From Triatoma infestans (lineage: Eukaryota; Arthropoda; Insecta; Hemiptera; Reduviidae), in the NCBI GenBank assembly GCA_011037195.1, contig JAAEAF010005081.1, forward strand, positions 347,196 to 411,195: a DNA stretch of 64,000 nucleotides, written 5' to 3'. Under the pieces are notes generated by a model that was given only the letters and a program-made list of their open reading frames with translations, did not search any database and was not told the origin of the DNA. This document shows, in pieces, positions 46,192 through 59,700 of the stretch. Within the stretch, counting starts at the first letter, position 1. Every line of letters begins with the position of its first letter. Position numbers and translations under genes: made by a program.

Positions 46192-49100
46192 ATGGATTAC
46201 CTATTGATATTTATTCCTCTTTCTCTAAAGAAATATGATTCAAATTATTTAATAGGAGTTTTCGGTAATCGAAAAAATCGTTTAGTTTGTAAATCAATCT
46301 TTATATTTGGTGTGCAGTCGATTTATTGCAAATCCACGACGAAATCTTACCCAATTGTTGGGTATTATAAGAATAAATCAGGTTTTTTCCCAAGTTATCA
46401 GAGAAGAAAGAACTTCGTTTTATTAACATTCAAGAATGAAGTAGTAGTTAATAAAGTTGTACTAAATAACGAATCCTTCAGTCTGGGTAACTGTCATATC
46501 ATTTTGTATGATGATATTACTCTTATTAAGTCAGAACTTTTTCTTCCACCGCTTTACCAGGTTAATGATGATGGCGATCATTTCAAAGTATTAACTTACC
46601 ACCTTAAACGAATCAACCAGTTTCCTCAAAATTTTTCAACATTTAAACTTATAATTGTATCATTACTTGTATTTATTTTTGAAAATATTTTGCGCCTAAT
46701 GGATAAATGTTATAATATCCTTGGTTTTTCAACGTTAGGGATGCATTTTTACCAATCTTTTCAGAACTTATCTTGGCTATGTAGTACATACAGAAGCGAA
46801 GGTAAAATTACATTAAAAACGGGCAATATGATCATGTCCACTGTAACAGATGTAATATGTGGATATGCAATTTTAAGTATGTTAATAGAATGTAAAAATA
46901 GCACCGATATATTGAACTTAATTGCATCACATACCGAGGTAGGTGGTTATAGTGACATACTATAATTTTATGTTTTCTATATTCATCAAAACTATTAAAA
47001 TAATGCTTTTTTTGTAGAGCGTAATCAAGTCTATTGAATTAACAATAAAGTGGTTAATGGGGAGCCCATGGGGTATAAAACTGAATTATCCATTGAACTA
47101 CATTCTAGGCAATTTCTTCTTATATAATATAAATCTGTGGTGGATTTTTCTAGGTATTTAATTTTTTTTTTTTAATTATTTTTTGATTAAAATGAAATGA
47201 AATTTGATGTACAATGCTTTTCTGAAATTAGTTATGAATTTTAATAGATCTGCCACTGTTTTCCTTTTAGGACTGGTTCGACCTTTCTTGGAAGTAGCAT
47301 TCTTTGCGTTCCTAAAAATTGGACTCCTAGGGCTCTCTTACCAAATCGCAATTTTAGCGGATATATTTTCTGTTGTATCCTTCCATGTATATTGCATTTA
47401 TATTTATGCAGCTAAGTAAGTATTTAGAAATAATACATGCTAACAGTCATACTTCCATGGATTCTACCAATTTTTTTATTGCAGGCTTTATCACTATCAA
47501 ATTAGTGGATTATATTCATTATCAAGAATATTTTTAGGAAGAAATCAAAATCCTGAACCTGGAAAAGTTGATTCTTGCCCTTATACAACTGAACAATTAT
47601 TTGTTGGAACTATTTGTTTTACAGTATTACTGTTTCTGCTGCCGACCACTTTGGTTTACTACATTGTATTTACTTTGGTATTTCCATCAATTTTCAATCA
47701 TGTAGTTAAAAGTCTTGACGAAAATGTAATCGTTTTATTATACTGAAACTCATCGTTATGAATTTTAGATGCGTTTAGGTGTAAATATAGTGGGAGGTAT
47801 TATGACAAGAGCAAGATATTTTATTCAGACTTTACCATTGTATAGTACACTAGTTTGGATTTTCGATCCTAAATTCATTGCAGGTGAGAGATAATGATAT
47901 AGAATACATTTTAATTATTAATAATCATTACAAAAAAATTTGATTACCAGTCTCTTTTTGAATTTAAAAATTAATTATTACTTTTCGAATAATCATATAT
48001 ATGGAAGTAATAAACCTTTGACGTTCAGATATGGGAATTATTAATTCCACTTTTTACAATTTGACTACTTTAGCGTTTTAATTCACTGCGACGTCTGACT
48101 TAAAAGACAACTAACTCCCTTGCCTAAATGTGTTTGGTAAGTATTCCAGTATGGAAGCGACGAGATTAGCTTAGTGGTAGTGCGCTGGATTAGCAACGCT
48201 GTGTTCGAATCCAGCAGTGCTGCCCTTAGATTTTCTCGCCCTAGGAAACCCTCCAGTGATAGCCAGTTATAACGAAAGAACAACCTGTAAGCTGGCAGTG
48301 CAATTGAGATGGCTCTGAACAGTGGAGGTACCATTTTTGGCCCTGAGGGACTTTAGGTAGTGCAGGGCTTGTCCACTCTCCAATGACGATTTCTTTTGTA
48401 TTAATAACAATAGGGCGAGTTTAGCTTAGAGCTTAGCTTAGTAGGGCGAGTTAGCTAATCTCGTCGCACTGAAGTAATAATACGGAAGTTCCGAGTTCGG
48501 TACCAGCAGTGCTGTCTTTAGATTTTCTCGCCTAGAGGCAGTGTTTCTTGCACTAGAGCAGTGTTATCAGTAGCGAGTGAATATTGCCCGGATTGTGAAC
48601 TGAGAAGGCTTGGGGGGGGGAGTAGCTGTATTGGGCCAGAGGGGTTTGGATAGAGTAGGGCTTGTCCCTTACCTCTGACGATTAAAAAAATATATAACTG
48701 TGGTGTTGAATTATAGTCGTGGTGGGCTAGAGTAAGTAATTGCTTACGTCAACAGCTACAGGACCTGTGAATGTAGGATACTAAATTGTTCGTAATTGAA
48801 ATAAATTATTTTGGTAATTACATTTTAATATTTCAAATATTTGCTTTTGTACATATATAACAAAAAACTCAGTACTTAATATAAATCTCAGTGTTTTTAT
48901 CAATTCTCAATAGTCTCCACGTTTTGTTTGATATTATTAGGCCTTTCAGTGATTCAGTTTATTTAGATTCACGTCAAGCTAAAGTAGGTAGTTTAAAAAA
49001 ATGGTAAAATTAAGATTGTCTGAAAGCTAATGCCTTTATTTATTATTCATTGCCCCTCATCAATCGAGGGCAATTGCGCTCGATGGATGAAGGGAACCAC

Positions 49101-49509
49101 GATTGGTGAAAAAGAATAAAAATAATTCATAATCTTCTTCGAGACTAAATACTACAGGCTGCTAATATGTTGATTTAAAGAAGGCCACCTTCAGTTCACT
49201 ACATTCCATACCATTCAGTTTCCCTATAAAGTTCTCCAACATAGTCTCATTCCTAGAAAAAATAATTATAATTTATGTTTATTATTGTAATAACATGATA
49301 AAATTCTAACTTCAGTTACTATGACTCTGACTCCAATAAGCAACTTATCTACTGCTGGCACAGTAACATTGTTTGCCTGTCGAGGAAATACCAACTGGTA
49401 TGAAATGTACCAAAAGTGCATACCTAGTGTAGTAAAAAAGCCACCAGCAGTGAATTGGAAAGAAATTGGTTGGAATATTGTGATGGGTAAACTTATATAT
49501 CCATTGTAA
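46192..49509 (+). CDS. PIGQ: PIGQ/Gpi1, subunit of GPI-GlcNAc transferase (six exons)
   Basis: Component of the endoplasmic-reticulum complex that adds N-acetylglucosamine to phosphatidylinositol, the first step of GPI-anchor synthesis; in other animals this subunit stabilises PIGA-PIGC-PIGH. Exons: 46192..46938, 47018..47153, 47271..47415, 47485..47725, 47769..47883 and 49316..49509. Junctions are GT-AG and phases agree, giving 525 residues and a TAA stop. The large first exon carries the poorly conserved N-terminal half. The Gpi1 domain (about 250-460) shows KWLMGSPWGIKLNYPLNYIL, FLYNINLWW, a LADIFSVVSFHVYCIYIYAA segment, then CPYTTEQLFVGTI, LLFLLPTTLVYYIVFTL and LPLYSTLVW. The end VMGKLIYPL matches the GELIYP terminus of vertebrate PIGQ. 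Several hydrophobic stretches are membrane segments. An in-frame TGA at 46177 supports the start. The last intron (1.4 kb) holds SINE material. Confidence 0.93.
48156..48395 (+). mobile_element. S1-related SINE in the last PIGQ intron
   Basis: GATTAGCTTAGTGGTAGTGC, GTTCGAATCCAGCAGTGCTG, CTTAGATTTTCTCGCCCTAG and AGCTGGCAGTGCAATTGAGA. It belongs to a diverged subfamily with a longer 3' end (GCAGGGCTTGTCCACTCTCC). Confidence 0.75.
48414..48690 (+). mobile_element. Second S1-related SINE, tandem to the first
   Basis: GGGCGAGTTAGCTAATCTCG, CCGAGTTCGGTACCAGCAGT, TTTAGATTTTCTCGCC, and the same 3' end (AGGGCTTGTCC). The two copies form a head-to-tail pair of one subfamily. Confidence 0.65.
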
Positions 49510-49921
49510 CTATGAAATACTTATTTGATTGATTCCATTATCAATTTGGATTGTAATTATTTCATTTATATATTATTCACAGTAAAGTATTGTGTTATAT
49601 GTCTTCCTTAAAATTGTTTATATTTGTATATTGTGTGTATTTAACATTTGTTAAATTGTAAAATATAGATTTTTTTATTTATTTAAGATAAACAATTTTG
49701 TAAATCAGTAAAACCTCCAGAAGCAGGTACTAGGTTCAGGAAGGTGCTGATGTAATGGCATTTCATAAACAGTCACATAGAATTAATTCATAAACATCAT
49801 ACAATTTCTTCAAATACCTCATTAACAAATGTTAATTTAATTGGATAAATTTTTAATTACTTAATACATAACAGATGCTCTTCACTTAACTGAACAATCC
49901 CTTTTTTGTTTCACCTAAATG

Positions 49922-50794
49922 TTATTCCCCTTTGTATACAGGACGCCTCTTTTCTTGGAAAGCCTTCAGTCCTTCGATCCTGTCCTTGGTTGGAATAACT
50001 TGAGAATAACACAGTTCTTCAATCAAACAACCGCCAGCTAAACTGGTATCACAACCTTTATTAATTGCTAATTTAGACATTCTAACACCAATGGGACCAT
50101 TTAATAGAATTAGTCGTGCTATTTCCAGTGACTTTTGATAAGCTCCATCATCCTCTTCATTAAACGGTACACAATGATTTACGATGCCATATTCCTTCGC
50201 TTCCTTCCCGGTGAGGATTCTTGAAGTGAATATTAACTCTTTAGCAAGAGGTATACCAATAATTCTAGGTAACCTTTGAGTTCCACCTGCTCCAGGAATT
50301 ATAGCTAAACTTGTTTCAACTAGTCCTATTTTTGCATTCTCTGATGCAACTCTAATATCGGTGGCCAATGCCATTTCTAACCCTCCCCCAAGAGCAGCAC
50401 CATCTATTGCTGAAATAACTGGTGTTCTTACATTTTCTAAGGAGGTCATAAACTTTCTTATTCTATTAACAAATATACGCACTTCACTTTCTGTCATTGT
50501 TAGTCTTTCCTTTAAATCAGCTCCAGCACAAAATACTTTTGAAACATGGCTACGGATGATTACAACTCTTACAGAATTGTCATTATTGGCTTTTTCTATT
50601 GCGTTTTCTAATGAACCTAACAAATTTTTACTTAGAGCATTTTTTTGTTTAACTCTATTCAAACCAAGAACCAGAATGCCCGAATCACTGCCAGTGAGCG
50701 GTTCAACAATTAGCTCCTTTAAGCATGGTTCAGAAGAAATAGATCGCCTGATAATGTTTGTAACAGAAACAAAACGAGAAGCATTAAAAATCAT
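49922..50794 (-). CDS. AUH: AUH, 3-methylglutaconyl-CoA hydratase (crotonase family)
   Basis: Mitochondrial hydratase of leucine breakdown, converting 3-methylglutaconyl-CoA to HMG-CoA; the vertebrate protein also binds AU-rich RNA. A single uninterrupted frame of 290 residues. Residues 1-20 are basic and hydrophobic with an Arg pair, fitting a mitochondrial presequence. The crotonase fold shows FCAGADLKER (88-97, CoA and oxyanion region), DGAALGGGLEMALATDIRVA (131-150, with Glu140), GLVETSLAIIPGAGGTQRLP (157-176, with Glu160), IPTKDRIEGL (267-276) and the C-terminal EKRRPVYKGE typical of AUH. Both catalytic glutamates are present. The lysine-rich RNA-binding helix of human AUH is less basic here (KQKNALSKNL). 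The gene is convergent with PIGQ, 412 bp apart. Being intronless among intron-rich neighbours is unusual but the frame is intact, so a functional gene or a recent retrocopy are both possible. Confidence 0.95.
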   Translation of the reverse strand: MIFNASRFVSVTNIIRRSISSEPCLKELIVEPLTGSDSGILVLGLNRVKQKNALSKNLLGSLENAIEKANNDNSVRVVIIRSHVSKVFCAGADLKERLTMTESEVRIFVNRIRKFMTSLENVRTPVISAIDGAALGGGLEMALATDIRVASENAKIGLVETSLAIIPGAGGTQRLPRIIGIPLAKELIFTSRILTGKEAKEYGIVNHCVPFNEEDDGAYQKSLEIARLILLNGPIGVRMSKLAINKGCDTSLAGGCLIEELCYSQVIPTKDRIEGLKAFQEKRRPVYKGE

Positions 50795-50869
50795 GATAGA
50801 GTTTCACGGTCACTGTCTTTATGCCAACTCGACTGCTGGTGATTGGTTTTTTTACTATCGCTTATGACC

Positions 50870-52000
50870 ACAAACAAGACCCCTCCACTAACTGATTTTT
50901 TTTTTTTTTTTTAATTACAAAATACATGATTTTTTATACTCAAGAATATCTGCATAAAAAAGTTGAACTCCTGGTTAAATGGACTTCGATTGATTAACCT
51001 TTTTTTAGATCTTGAGTAAGGATACGTCTAGTTTGTAACCACCTGTTGAGTAAAAACCAGATCTTCTGTGATCAGTAATTATATAACATAAATGGTGGAA
51101 GTAAAAAATATTTGTAAGATTATGAAATAGACGGTAAATATAAATTTCGAAACAAAATAGGTTAAGTTTTAGAAAATATAATTTTTATTTTTTTTGGAAT
51201 TGAAACCTGAGTTTAATGATATTTTTAAAATATATATATATATATATGCATTCTACTTACGAGAGGAAACGAAATTGTAAGGTATGCTGAACAACAAAGA
51301 ACACTGCTTGCGGCAGACGCCCCCTCCTGTAAGAATATACACCTTCAAAAGTGATTACAATTGATAGAATTGTTCATGTTTAAGAATTGAAATTTCTTAC
51401 ATTCTTAGCCCTATGATTTAATCTTCAATCCTCAGGGATAGACGACTTAGAATCAAAACTTATTTTACTTGCTACTTCCAATGTGGTATTATTCTATGAT
51501 TTTTGGCTTGACAAGCGAGATTCAAATGTACTTTTATAAATGTTAAACATCATTTTTAAAATATATTAATGGATATTCCATAATTAATGGAATTCAAGGT
51601 ATATTTTTACTTCTCTTACTCTTTTAAGAGAAATGTGTGTGTGTTATATAAATTCTATTTATTCCTATAAAAAATTTGAAATCTGTAAGAAAAATTCAAC
51701 GCACTGCTGACAAATTTTCTTTAACTTGCAGTTTACTTAAATTTTTAGTTGGGTTTGTAATAAAAGAAATGGTGATTATAATTGTTTACCTGTCACCAGC
51801 ACAAGACATTACTTGAAGAAGTTCGAATTACAAATAATCAATAAATTTTCATACCTTTTTCTTGTTCGAACGTTCTTTTTTTGTCGCTTTACAAATGAAA
51901 TAGAGCCTGAGATATTACCGCTTTATGTCATAATTAAGCGACAAAAAAGAACGTGACGGAGACGTAAAATTGTGGTTGAATTCTTCCCACAGGCATAGTC
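50870..52000. other. AT-rich spacer upstream of AUH, with one hairpin
   Basis: Contains poly-T (about 50898-50911), a (TA)n run (about 51231-51246) and an inverted pair ACGTTCTTTTTTTGTCGCTT / AAGCGACAAAAAAGAACGT (about 51870-51955, 47-nt spacer). No coding feature. The AUH promoter should lie just above 50800, but no clear core element is seen. Confidence 0.45.
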
Positions 52001-52435
52001 CCCAGGACCACCTATCAATTTTTTTGGAAAAATGTTTAAAATAAAGGTGATAGGATAGATCTGTGAAGATAACATTCCAAGTTTACAGAAATTTCTTGTT
52101 TTCGAAAACTAATTGTGTACAGTCGCACTTCCGCTTAACCAATTCCCTTCAAATTAAGAAATCTAGCAATACGTTCAATAATCATGATTATATAAGTGAT
52201 AGGTTGATATATTGTACTGAAGTGCACTTAGAAGAAAATTTAATGTTACTATTCCTCCAGAACTCCGAAAAAGTCAAATTTCATAACATTCTCACTGACC
52301 TTACACACACACACCATTTCTGAAAACCACTTTTTTTGACTAAGGGGACCTCATATCGAGTATTTCTGGATATCAAAAATTTGATACGATTACAATTCTT
52401 CCTCCTACAAAAATGTAAGAGAAAGTAAAATGATG
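52000..52435 (+). repeat. Family X repeat fragment
   Basis: AAAATGTTTAAAATAAAGGTG, GCACTTCCGCTTAACCAAT, an ACACACACA run, TGAAAACCACTTTTTTTGAC, and an end with TTTGATACGATTACAATTC then TGTAAGAGAAAGTAA. Confidence 0.65.
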
Positions 52436-52924
52436 ATTGGATGAACTGAAACAAAGGTAAATAAATTCGAACTGAAAATTGAATTCAAAACCGTGCAAGC
52501 TATAAGCCTAAGTATGAAATCTATGGCTACTTGTTCTTGGATACACTCTAATATGAGTAAACTACATTTTACTTTAAAAACTGATGTTTAAAGCAAGTCT
52601 ATTCTTTGTTATGTAAAGATGAAAATTTTCGTTTGTTCATATCAAACAAATGTAAAATTAGTTATTTTTTTTTAAGAGAGAAAAGGACCACTTTTACATA
52701 CTCAGATTTATCCACACGAAAACTGAACGATAGTTGTAAAAAATACTTCGATCACGAGTCAAATATTAGATTTTTTCTGCAATTGGTTCTTAATTTATAT
52801 GAATATAAATAGATATCAAATACTAAGAATGTATTTTCATTCAAGTTAAATTCTCCCTCTTTCCATAACCTGTTCCGTTTGGTATAATCTCAAATCCGCT
52901 GTATTTGGGAATTTTTTTATTTAT

Positions 52925-53100
52925 TTTCAATTTAAGGCACGTCAACATCTATGGTCATTGGCGCTCGGAGGCTTCTCAGTGCATTGCCGGTCTCCGGAAG
53001 TGCAGTATCCTAGGAAGAGAAAAATCTAAGGGCACCAAGCCCTGCAGGATTCTATCCTAGAGCCTTAGCATTGCTAGTCCATTGCACTACCACTGTATCT
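52925..53100 (-). mobile_element. S1 SINE, internally deleted
   Basis: On the minus strand the body GGAGACCGGCAATGCACTGA and GACGTGCCTTAAATT are clear. The tRNA-like head is diverged. Confidence 0.75.
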
Positions 53101-53793
53101 GGGATTTGTTTTGATCTTGTTTCGCGTACTACCGCTAGATGTCGGGCTAATTAGAGTTGAATAATATTACATTTACACAGTAATGAGAGAAAGTAGTGTG
53201 TAATTCACTTGTATGTGAAAATCGAACTTTCTTCACTAAAGTTAGTGTAATAATCGCCACATTACTCAACGATTATAGAAAAAAATTATTTTTACTTTAT
53301 TTTAACATAAAGTTGTTTTAACAGTTATTAAAAAGAGTGATTTTCTCTCATTGAATTTAATTACTATATTATACATTCTTTCTTTAATCCGAAATTTACC
53401 TGCTTAAATAATTAAAATTTAAAACGAACAAATAAAGGTATCCAAATGTTTTGGTTACTGTGTGTCAATGATATTATTTCCATAGCAACGAAGAAAAAAT
53501 GCGTATAACAAAGAGTAGACTTCATTAAATTCGATTATTATATTATGTGATTACAAAGTGAATTTATGAAGTATTTTATTTAAGAAATATGTGCTGTTAT
53601 AATTTGTTCATAGAAGACATTTCATTTATCTTCATTAATCCTGTTATAAATATTTTTAAATTGACGTAACGTTCCTTTCAAAAACTCCGTGTGAACTAAG
53701 AAGTGTTCATACTTATTTAACAATAAGTTTATGTAATGAGGTAAACTAATATGATAAGTAGCAGAGTTATTAACTGACAATTTAAATTTTTCA

Positions 53794-56700
53794 ATGGAGG
53801 AAGTTGCAGAAAAAAAGTTACCTTTTTGGCTAGAAGAATGGACCAGGTATATTACATTTGAACATTTTATTATAATGCTAGAAAGTAATGACAAATCGAG
53901 AATATGTTTGTTAATAATTCATAAACCGCAATTAATTTGTAAAATAAATGTAAAATGCATGCAAGTGTTAGTTCTCTAATGAAAATTTTCTCATCACCCG
54001 CGACTGTTTCACCAATTGAACCAATTAAGTTTTAGCTTCACTTAACATAAATTTCATGATAAGGTTTTTAACTAGTGCCATAATATTCTAATTTAGCAAC
54101 TTTTTTTATTTTTTATTTATTTAATTTCTTTGCTATAAAACGTTGAGTAATGAGTTTGCTTAGAACAAAAAAGAGCCAATGTTACATATAAACATACCAG
54201 TCCTAATCACAGAGATAGAGACACATTGATACAAACAAAAATCTTTATTCTTCGCAGCAACTAGCCGCACTTATATAAAAATGAACAAAAAACTTAGAGA
54301 AAAATCAGAAAATCTCAATAATAAATAGGAAATAAAATATAATTAAATAAAAGTGAAAAATTAGCACATCGTTAGAAAATTCGTTTCATATTGTAATAAC
54401 AATTTCGTATACATACATATGTTAAATAAACATACAAGTAATATTATATTATTTGCCGAGTACGTAAGTTCTTATCCTATCAGCTTGTCAATAATTATAA
54501 ATTGAATTAACAAGCAAAAATTAGTTGACTGGGTCCAAGGAAGAAACATTTTCCATAAGATGGGGATGAGTCGTAGAATAGAGATGAGAGAAGAGCATGA
54601 GCTGTGTGAAGAGAAAATCTAAGAGCAGCATGCCTGGGTTCAACCGCGGGACTTCCGCGTACAGTTCAATACGATTACTTTGGCTTAGAAACATATGAAT
54701 ATGGGGTAAAAATGTCTTTTGTATCTCCGCGGCTACTACTGACCTAATCCCGTTCTCTTAATTAAAGCCAAATTGGTTGGTTGAGCCAAACTTCCGATAC
54801 TTTGTAGTTGTCTTTTTAAAAGATAAGTTTCAGCTTAAGATAAGTTTGTAAAAAGATAATTTTTTCATTGAGTTCTTTTTTTTGTTTTTTTTTTTTTTTT
54901 TTTTTAAATATCATAAGGTGGCATATTTGTAAAAAAGATGGACATACAAAAGTACCTAATAATTATAAAGTTTTGTAGAAAAGGGAACTTATGTATATAA
55001 AAAGTGGCAAAAAAGAGGAGAAAGTTCATTCTTTATTCATCATTTGAGTAGAATTAGCGATTTCATGAATCTTATTAATAATATATCCATGAAGAAAAAG
55101 CTCTAATAATTATGGGACCCGATTCGTTAAAAGATATAAATAGAATTTATATTTCTTTTTTCTTAAGAATCTATTTTTGTTTAGTCATTTGATGTAATTT
55201 ACTTAAATATTCAAAAATGATCGATTGCTTTTCAATATTCTTTACATATATGTATGCCATTTTACTGAGATTATTTACTGTTGATAACCCGTTTAAATCC
55301 TTCGGATATTCCATTAGTATGAAATTCTAATTAACAATTCATTGTCGACCAATCTCTCTCTGTAGAACTAGTTCACCTCAGCCTAGCTTTTAGTTACTCT
55401 TAATAGAAGACATTCAAAAATCAAATTACAGCCTGTCTTATACAAATAAAATTGTAGCTTAGTCTGCCCTTTGGCTTTTTTATTTTTATTTATTTATTTT
55501 TCCTTCCATTTTAGATAGATTATAACCTTTTTTAAGTGTTTTATGATTATATTTATTTATTATATGATTATTTATTTATTTATAAACCTCCTTTTATATT
55601 ACAGTCAGTTTCTTTTCTTTTTTTTAACAAGATTATTTAAGAGATATTTTCCGTAATAGTAAGAGTAGTTTTCCGTAATTTTCCTTCTTTTTGTGATCGG
55701 TCATCCACCCAAGGGGGTTGGGTGTTGGGTCTTATATATATAGAATAGACTAATAAATACGATTAATAAATGTTATTGTGGTCAGATTTACATGTATGAA
55801 CCCGATGTTGCTTTGAGATATAGAACAAATTCGGATGATGTGCTAACTTTTACCGAATCATTGGTGCAATAATGAATATTTTAGAAAAACATAATCCTTA
55901 CGTTGAGAAATATACTTGGAAGATGTAGTACATGAAAATCAAGTGGAATTGATCATGCCGGAGAAGTAGTTTTCTTTCTACGCATTAAATTGGATAGAGG
56001 TGACCCACCCGGTGGGGTTAGGCGCTAGGGGACAGAGCCTACCTAATAAATATATATAGAAGGAAAATAATATTTATTTATTTCTATTTAAGAATGGAAC
56101 TTCTTTGTAAATACAAAAACAAATGCATCTATCTGGTCTTATGCAGCTTAATTTTTTTTCTTTGTCTGAACTGCTTTGTGAAGGGGAAGTACATTCATCA
56201 AATACAGGTTTCGAAAAGATTTGCTAGAAAAGAAGAACACCGGCTACCGGTTTAGATTCTTACCATCATCTTCAAAACCAACGCATTTCCTACAATTAAC
56301 TTCTTTTTTTGCATTAGCCATAAATACAGAATATTTTATTTCCTTATTAGATAGATGTACATATAAGTCTATAATAAGACTAAACTAAATTTTTTTCTAT
56401 AAACATTTGTACATTCATTATATTTTAGGCCTCTCCGATATTTAACATACCTCGTAATTGAAAGGATTTGTAATCATAATAATCACCTCCTTTAGAAAGA
56501 AATTTCTTTCATTTCATACAATGGGCATAACTAACCACATGTTCAAGCTCTTCATTTTCATCGCAAAGCTCGCATACTTATCTTGAAGAGTTAACCTTTT
56601 ATATACCTGATTAGTTCATAATTGGCTTATCAATATGCTTAAATTTTTCGCCAAAGTCAATTGGGAATAAATGGCTTATTTACCTCCTTCAGAATATATG

Positions 56701-59700
56701 AGCTTTCCTCTAAAGTACAACTTCAGTACAGCGTATTATGAATATTAATCTTATACCTATCTAATATTAATATACATTAAAATCATTACTGCTAGAATTC
56801 CAAATTTGAAGAAAATCGGATAACTGATATGCAACGTTTACTCCTAGATATTCAAAGTCCTTCTTCTATTGAGCCTATTTCAGATGTGGATGTGTTCTTC
56901 TTCTATTAAAGGTGATTTTTGTTAGAATAATATTAAACCCCAGAAATAGATATCAGTTCCTAATCATCTAATTTCTGATCTAATCATTGTAATTTCTAAT
57001 CATCATTGTACTGTGTTACAGAGGGTTGTTAAAACTTGCTTCTAGCAATTACGGACAATAACATCGACATATAGACTTACATTCAATACCGATCTACGTC
57101 AGTTTGCAAAGACGTTTTTCCACCATTAGACCCTACATCATGGGTGATTAATATCACTACTTTAAGGATAGCCTTTGGTTGTATGATCATGGTCTGTTGA
57201 CCTCCATTTCTCTTTTAAATACGCCTTTCTGAAAAGGCATTGATATCCTTTTCAAGGTACCTTTTCCCGTTTTGACTAAGATCAACTTCTATCTATGTAA
57301 GTGTGTTGTGTTTGTCTGGAATGTCAATAAGTATTTTTCTTATAGTAAAGCTGAGACACTCGAGAAAGCCAGGCTATGCAGGGGCTAGTTATTTTAGCCT
57401 TCTATGATAATTTTTAATTTGGAATAAATGAAATAAATCAAATTAGGTTTCGCATAACTTGTTTTTTTTTTTTTTTAGTTCACAAGAAATTTTATGAGCA
57501 GATAAATGAATATCTTGTCATGGTAATATAAAGATCGTTAACATAAATTTAGATCTCCCAAATATTTGTAGACATTTTACAAGAAAGTAAATGTTGTGGT
57601 TGGTTCCACAGAGCTGGAAAGCATCAGAGCAAATCTGTGTTATCACAATGTTTGACAAAAAGCACCCTGATGGGCAAACGCCCGAAACCGGTCTATGACT
57701 ACAAAAAGAAGCAGGCTCTCACGGAAAATATCTCTGAAGAAAATAATTGTTGAAAATCATACAAAGCATCTTCCTTTCTTTTATTGGACTTATCATTGTG
57801 CCTAATTTTATACTTTTTCATTTCTGAGTCCCTACCATTTCATAAAAATGTATTTTATAAATCCTAGCCTACAGGTTTTAGTAATTATTTTTTCAATTCT
57901 TCAAATTCTTTGTAGAATATCATTCATTGTCAATAGGTGAGAATCAGTGGTTTATCGAAGCTTTTATTACCTTGTGCAGAAAATCTAGAAATTGCATTTT
58001 GTTGAAGCAAATTACTTCTTTTGTGGTTTCTTCAAGTTCAAAGTAAACATAGGATCCATATTCCATAAGTGCTTTACAGAAATCCTTTTTAGGAGCGTTA
58101 ATGTAAATAAGAACAGACCTCAGTCTTGGAAACCGGTACCGATTACTGAAAAATACTTTGAAGTCCAAAAGCGAGCTATTACTACGCCTGCAAGAATTAG
58201 TTCTTCTCATTCATCTTTAAGTTTGCTAGATGATGATTTAATAAGTGTTACCACAACTGAGGATGAGGAAGGTATTCCAATGTACAATAATAATAAAAAT
58301 TGTAGGAAAATACTAATAATAATATCTATTTATTATTCACATTATTATTGGTAGTTGACAGGTTTTTTCCCAAAAATGATAGTGATAAAAGTTGGCCCAC
58401 TCCTGAAATTAATACTCCAACTGAAAGTGTTTTATCAATATTAGAAGAAGAATTTGGTGAACTGACTTTACCAAGCCGTAGAAATTCAAGTGGCCTTTCT
58501 AGTAATGAAGAACGGTATACACCAAGTCTACTTACAGCATCGAACGAATTTGATGAATTTCATTCCAGAAGGTATAAGTCTTTAATTAAAATTTCTAATC
58601 GTAAGAATCTTGTCTTTATGGTTATTGACTGACTGCCTAATTGAAAAAGAAGATCCATAAAAAATGAGTTATTATTTATTCAAAGAAGTTATTTTTAGTA
58701 ATGCTTTATCCTCTTATTTTGAAGTTGTATTTTCAGGACATTTATTTAGTATTTATTGTTTATTCTTTGAACATCATTTTAATGTGATAAATTTTAATTT
58801 ATTTAAAGAAGTTCAATAATGTAGCTTTTCCTTGGTTTTTGAATTTTTCTTTGTTTATATTGTTGTATGTATAACAGGTGTATTGTTAATGCAATAATTT
58901 TTTTTTGGACACAATATATTTTTAATATATAGGGTGTTCCAGATATGAGGGCCACAATCATTATAACTCGGAAACGGTTATAAATATAAAAAAATTTCCC
59001 GGGACCAAAGTTGTAGAGGTCTCTGGGTAAGCTCTGTTGCTGTTCTCCAAAAATCAAATAAATCAGATACAGCTTAAATGGCCAACTGAATAGTGAGGTT
59101 TCCTTTGATTACTGATTTTTTGACTTTTTTTTAAAAATGATTTAAAAGTCAAGATGAATCCCGTAAACCCCGCTTTGGTATGTCCAAAATCACCAGAGAT
59201 ATGTAATCCGAAATCTGCAATCCAAGCTCCATATGGTGTATAAAAATAACTATTATTGGAAAAAATAGATGTTTATGTATGTAATTTGTTCCCCCCATCT
59301 TTCTGTTGAAAATAATTCTAAATAAATTTTATTTATTAGGTAAATGTGAGGGCGGACGGTAAAGCAGTTTTTGAGGGCATTATATTAAATTTTTAAAGAT
59401 TTACACTATGAAATATTAATCTAAGTTTTTTGAGCTTATCAGAAAGCTGAGGAAATATTAAGAAATATGTGCATTTTTCCAAAAGTTGCTACTTTTCAAG
59501 GACTAAAAATTAGTTTTCAATATTATCAGCCCCTTTTAAATACTACCCCATAAAATAAATTTTGAAATATATGCTTGGTATTATAGAGTAAAGAGCGGTT
59601 AATCACAAATATTTTATATTTTTATTTTTAAATATTTGTATTTACATTTATATTTTTTCGAAGTAATTTATTTACATATTTCTAAAGGTTTCTGCTATTC

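Noticed and set aside
50361..50867. 168-codon open frame on the plus strand opposite AUH
   Set aside because: It is the complement of a strongly conserved crotonase gene; no recognisable domain, and its length follows from the codon use of AUH.
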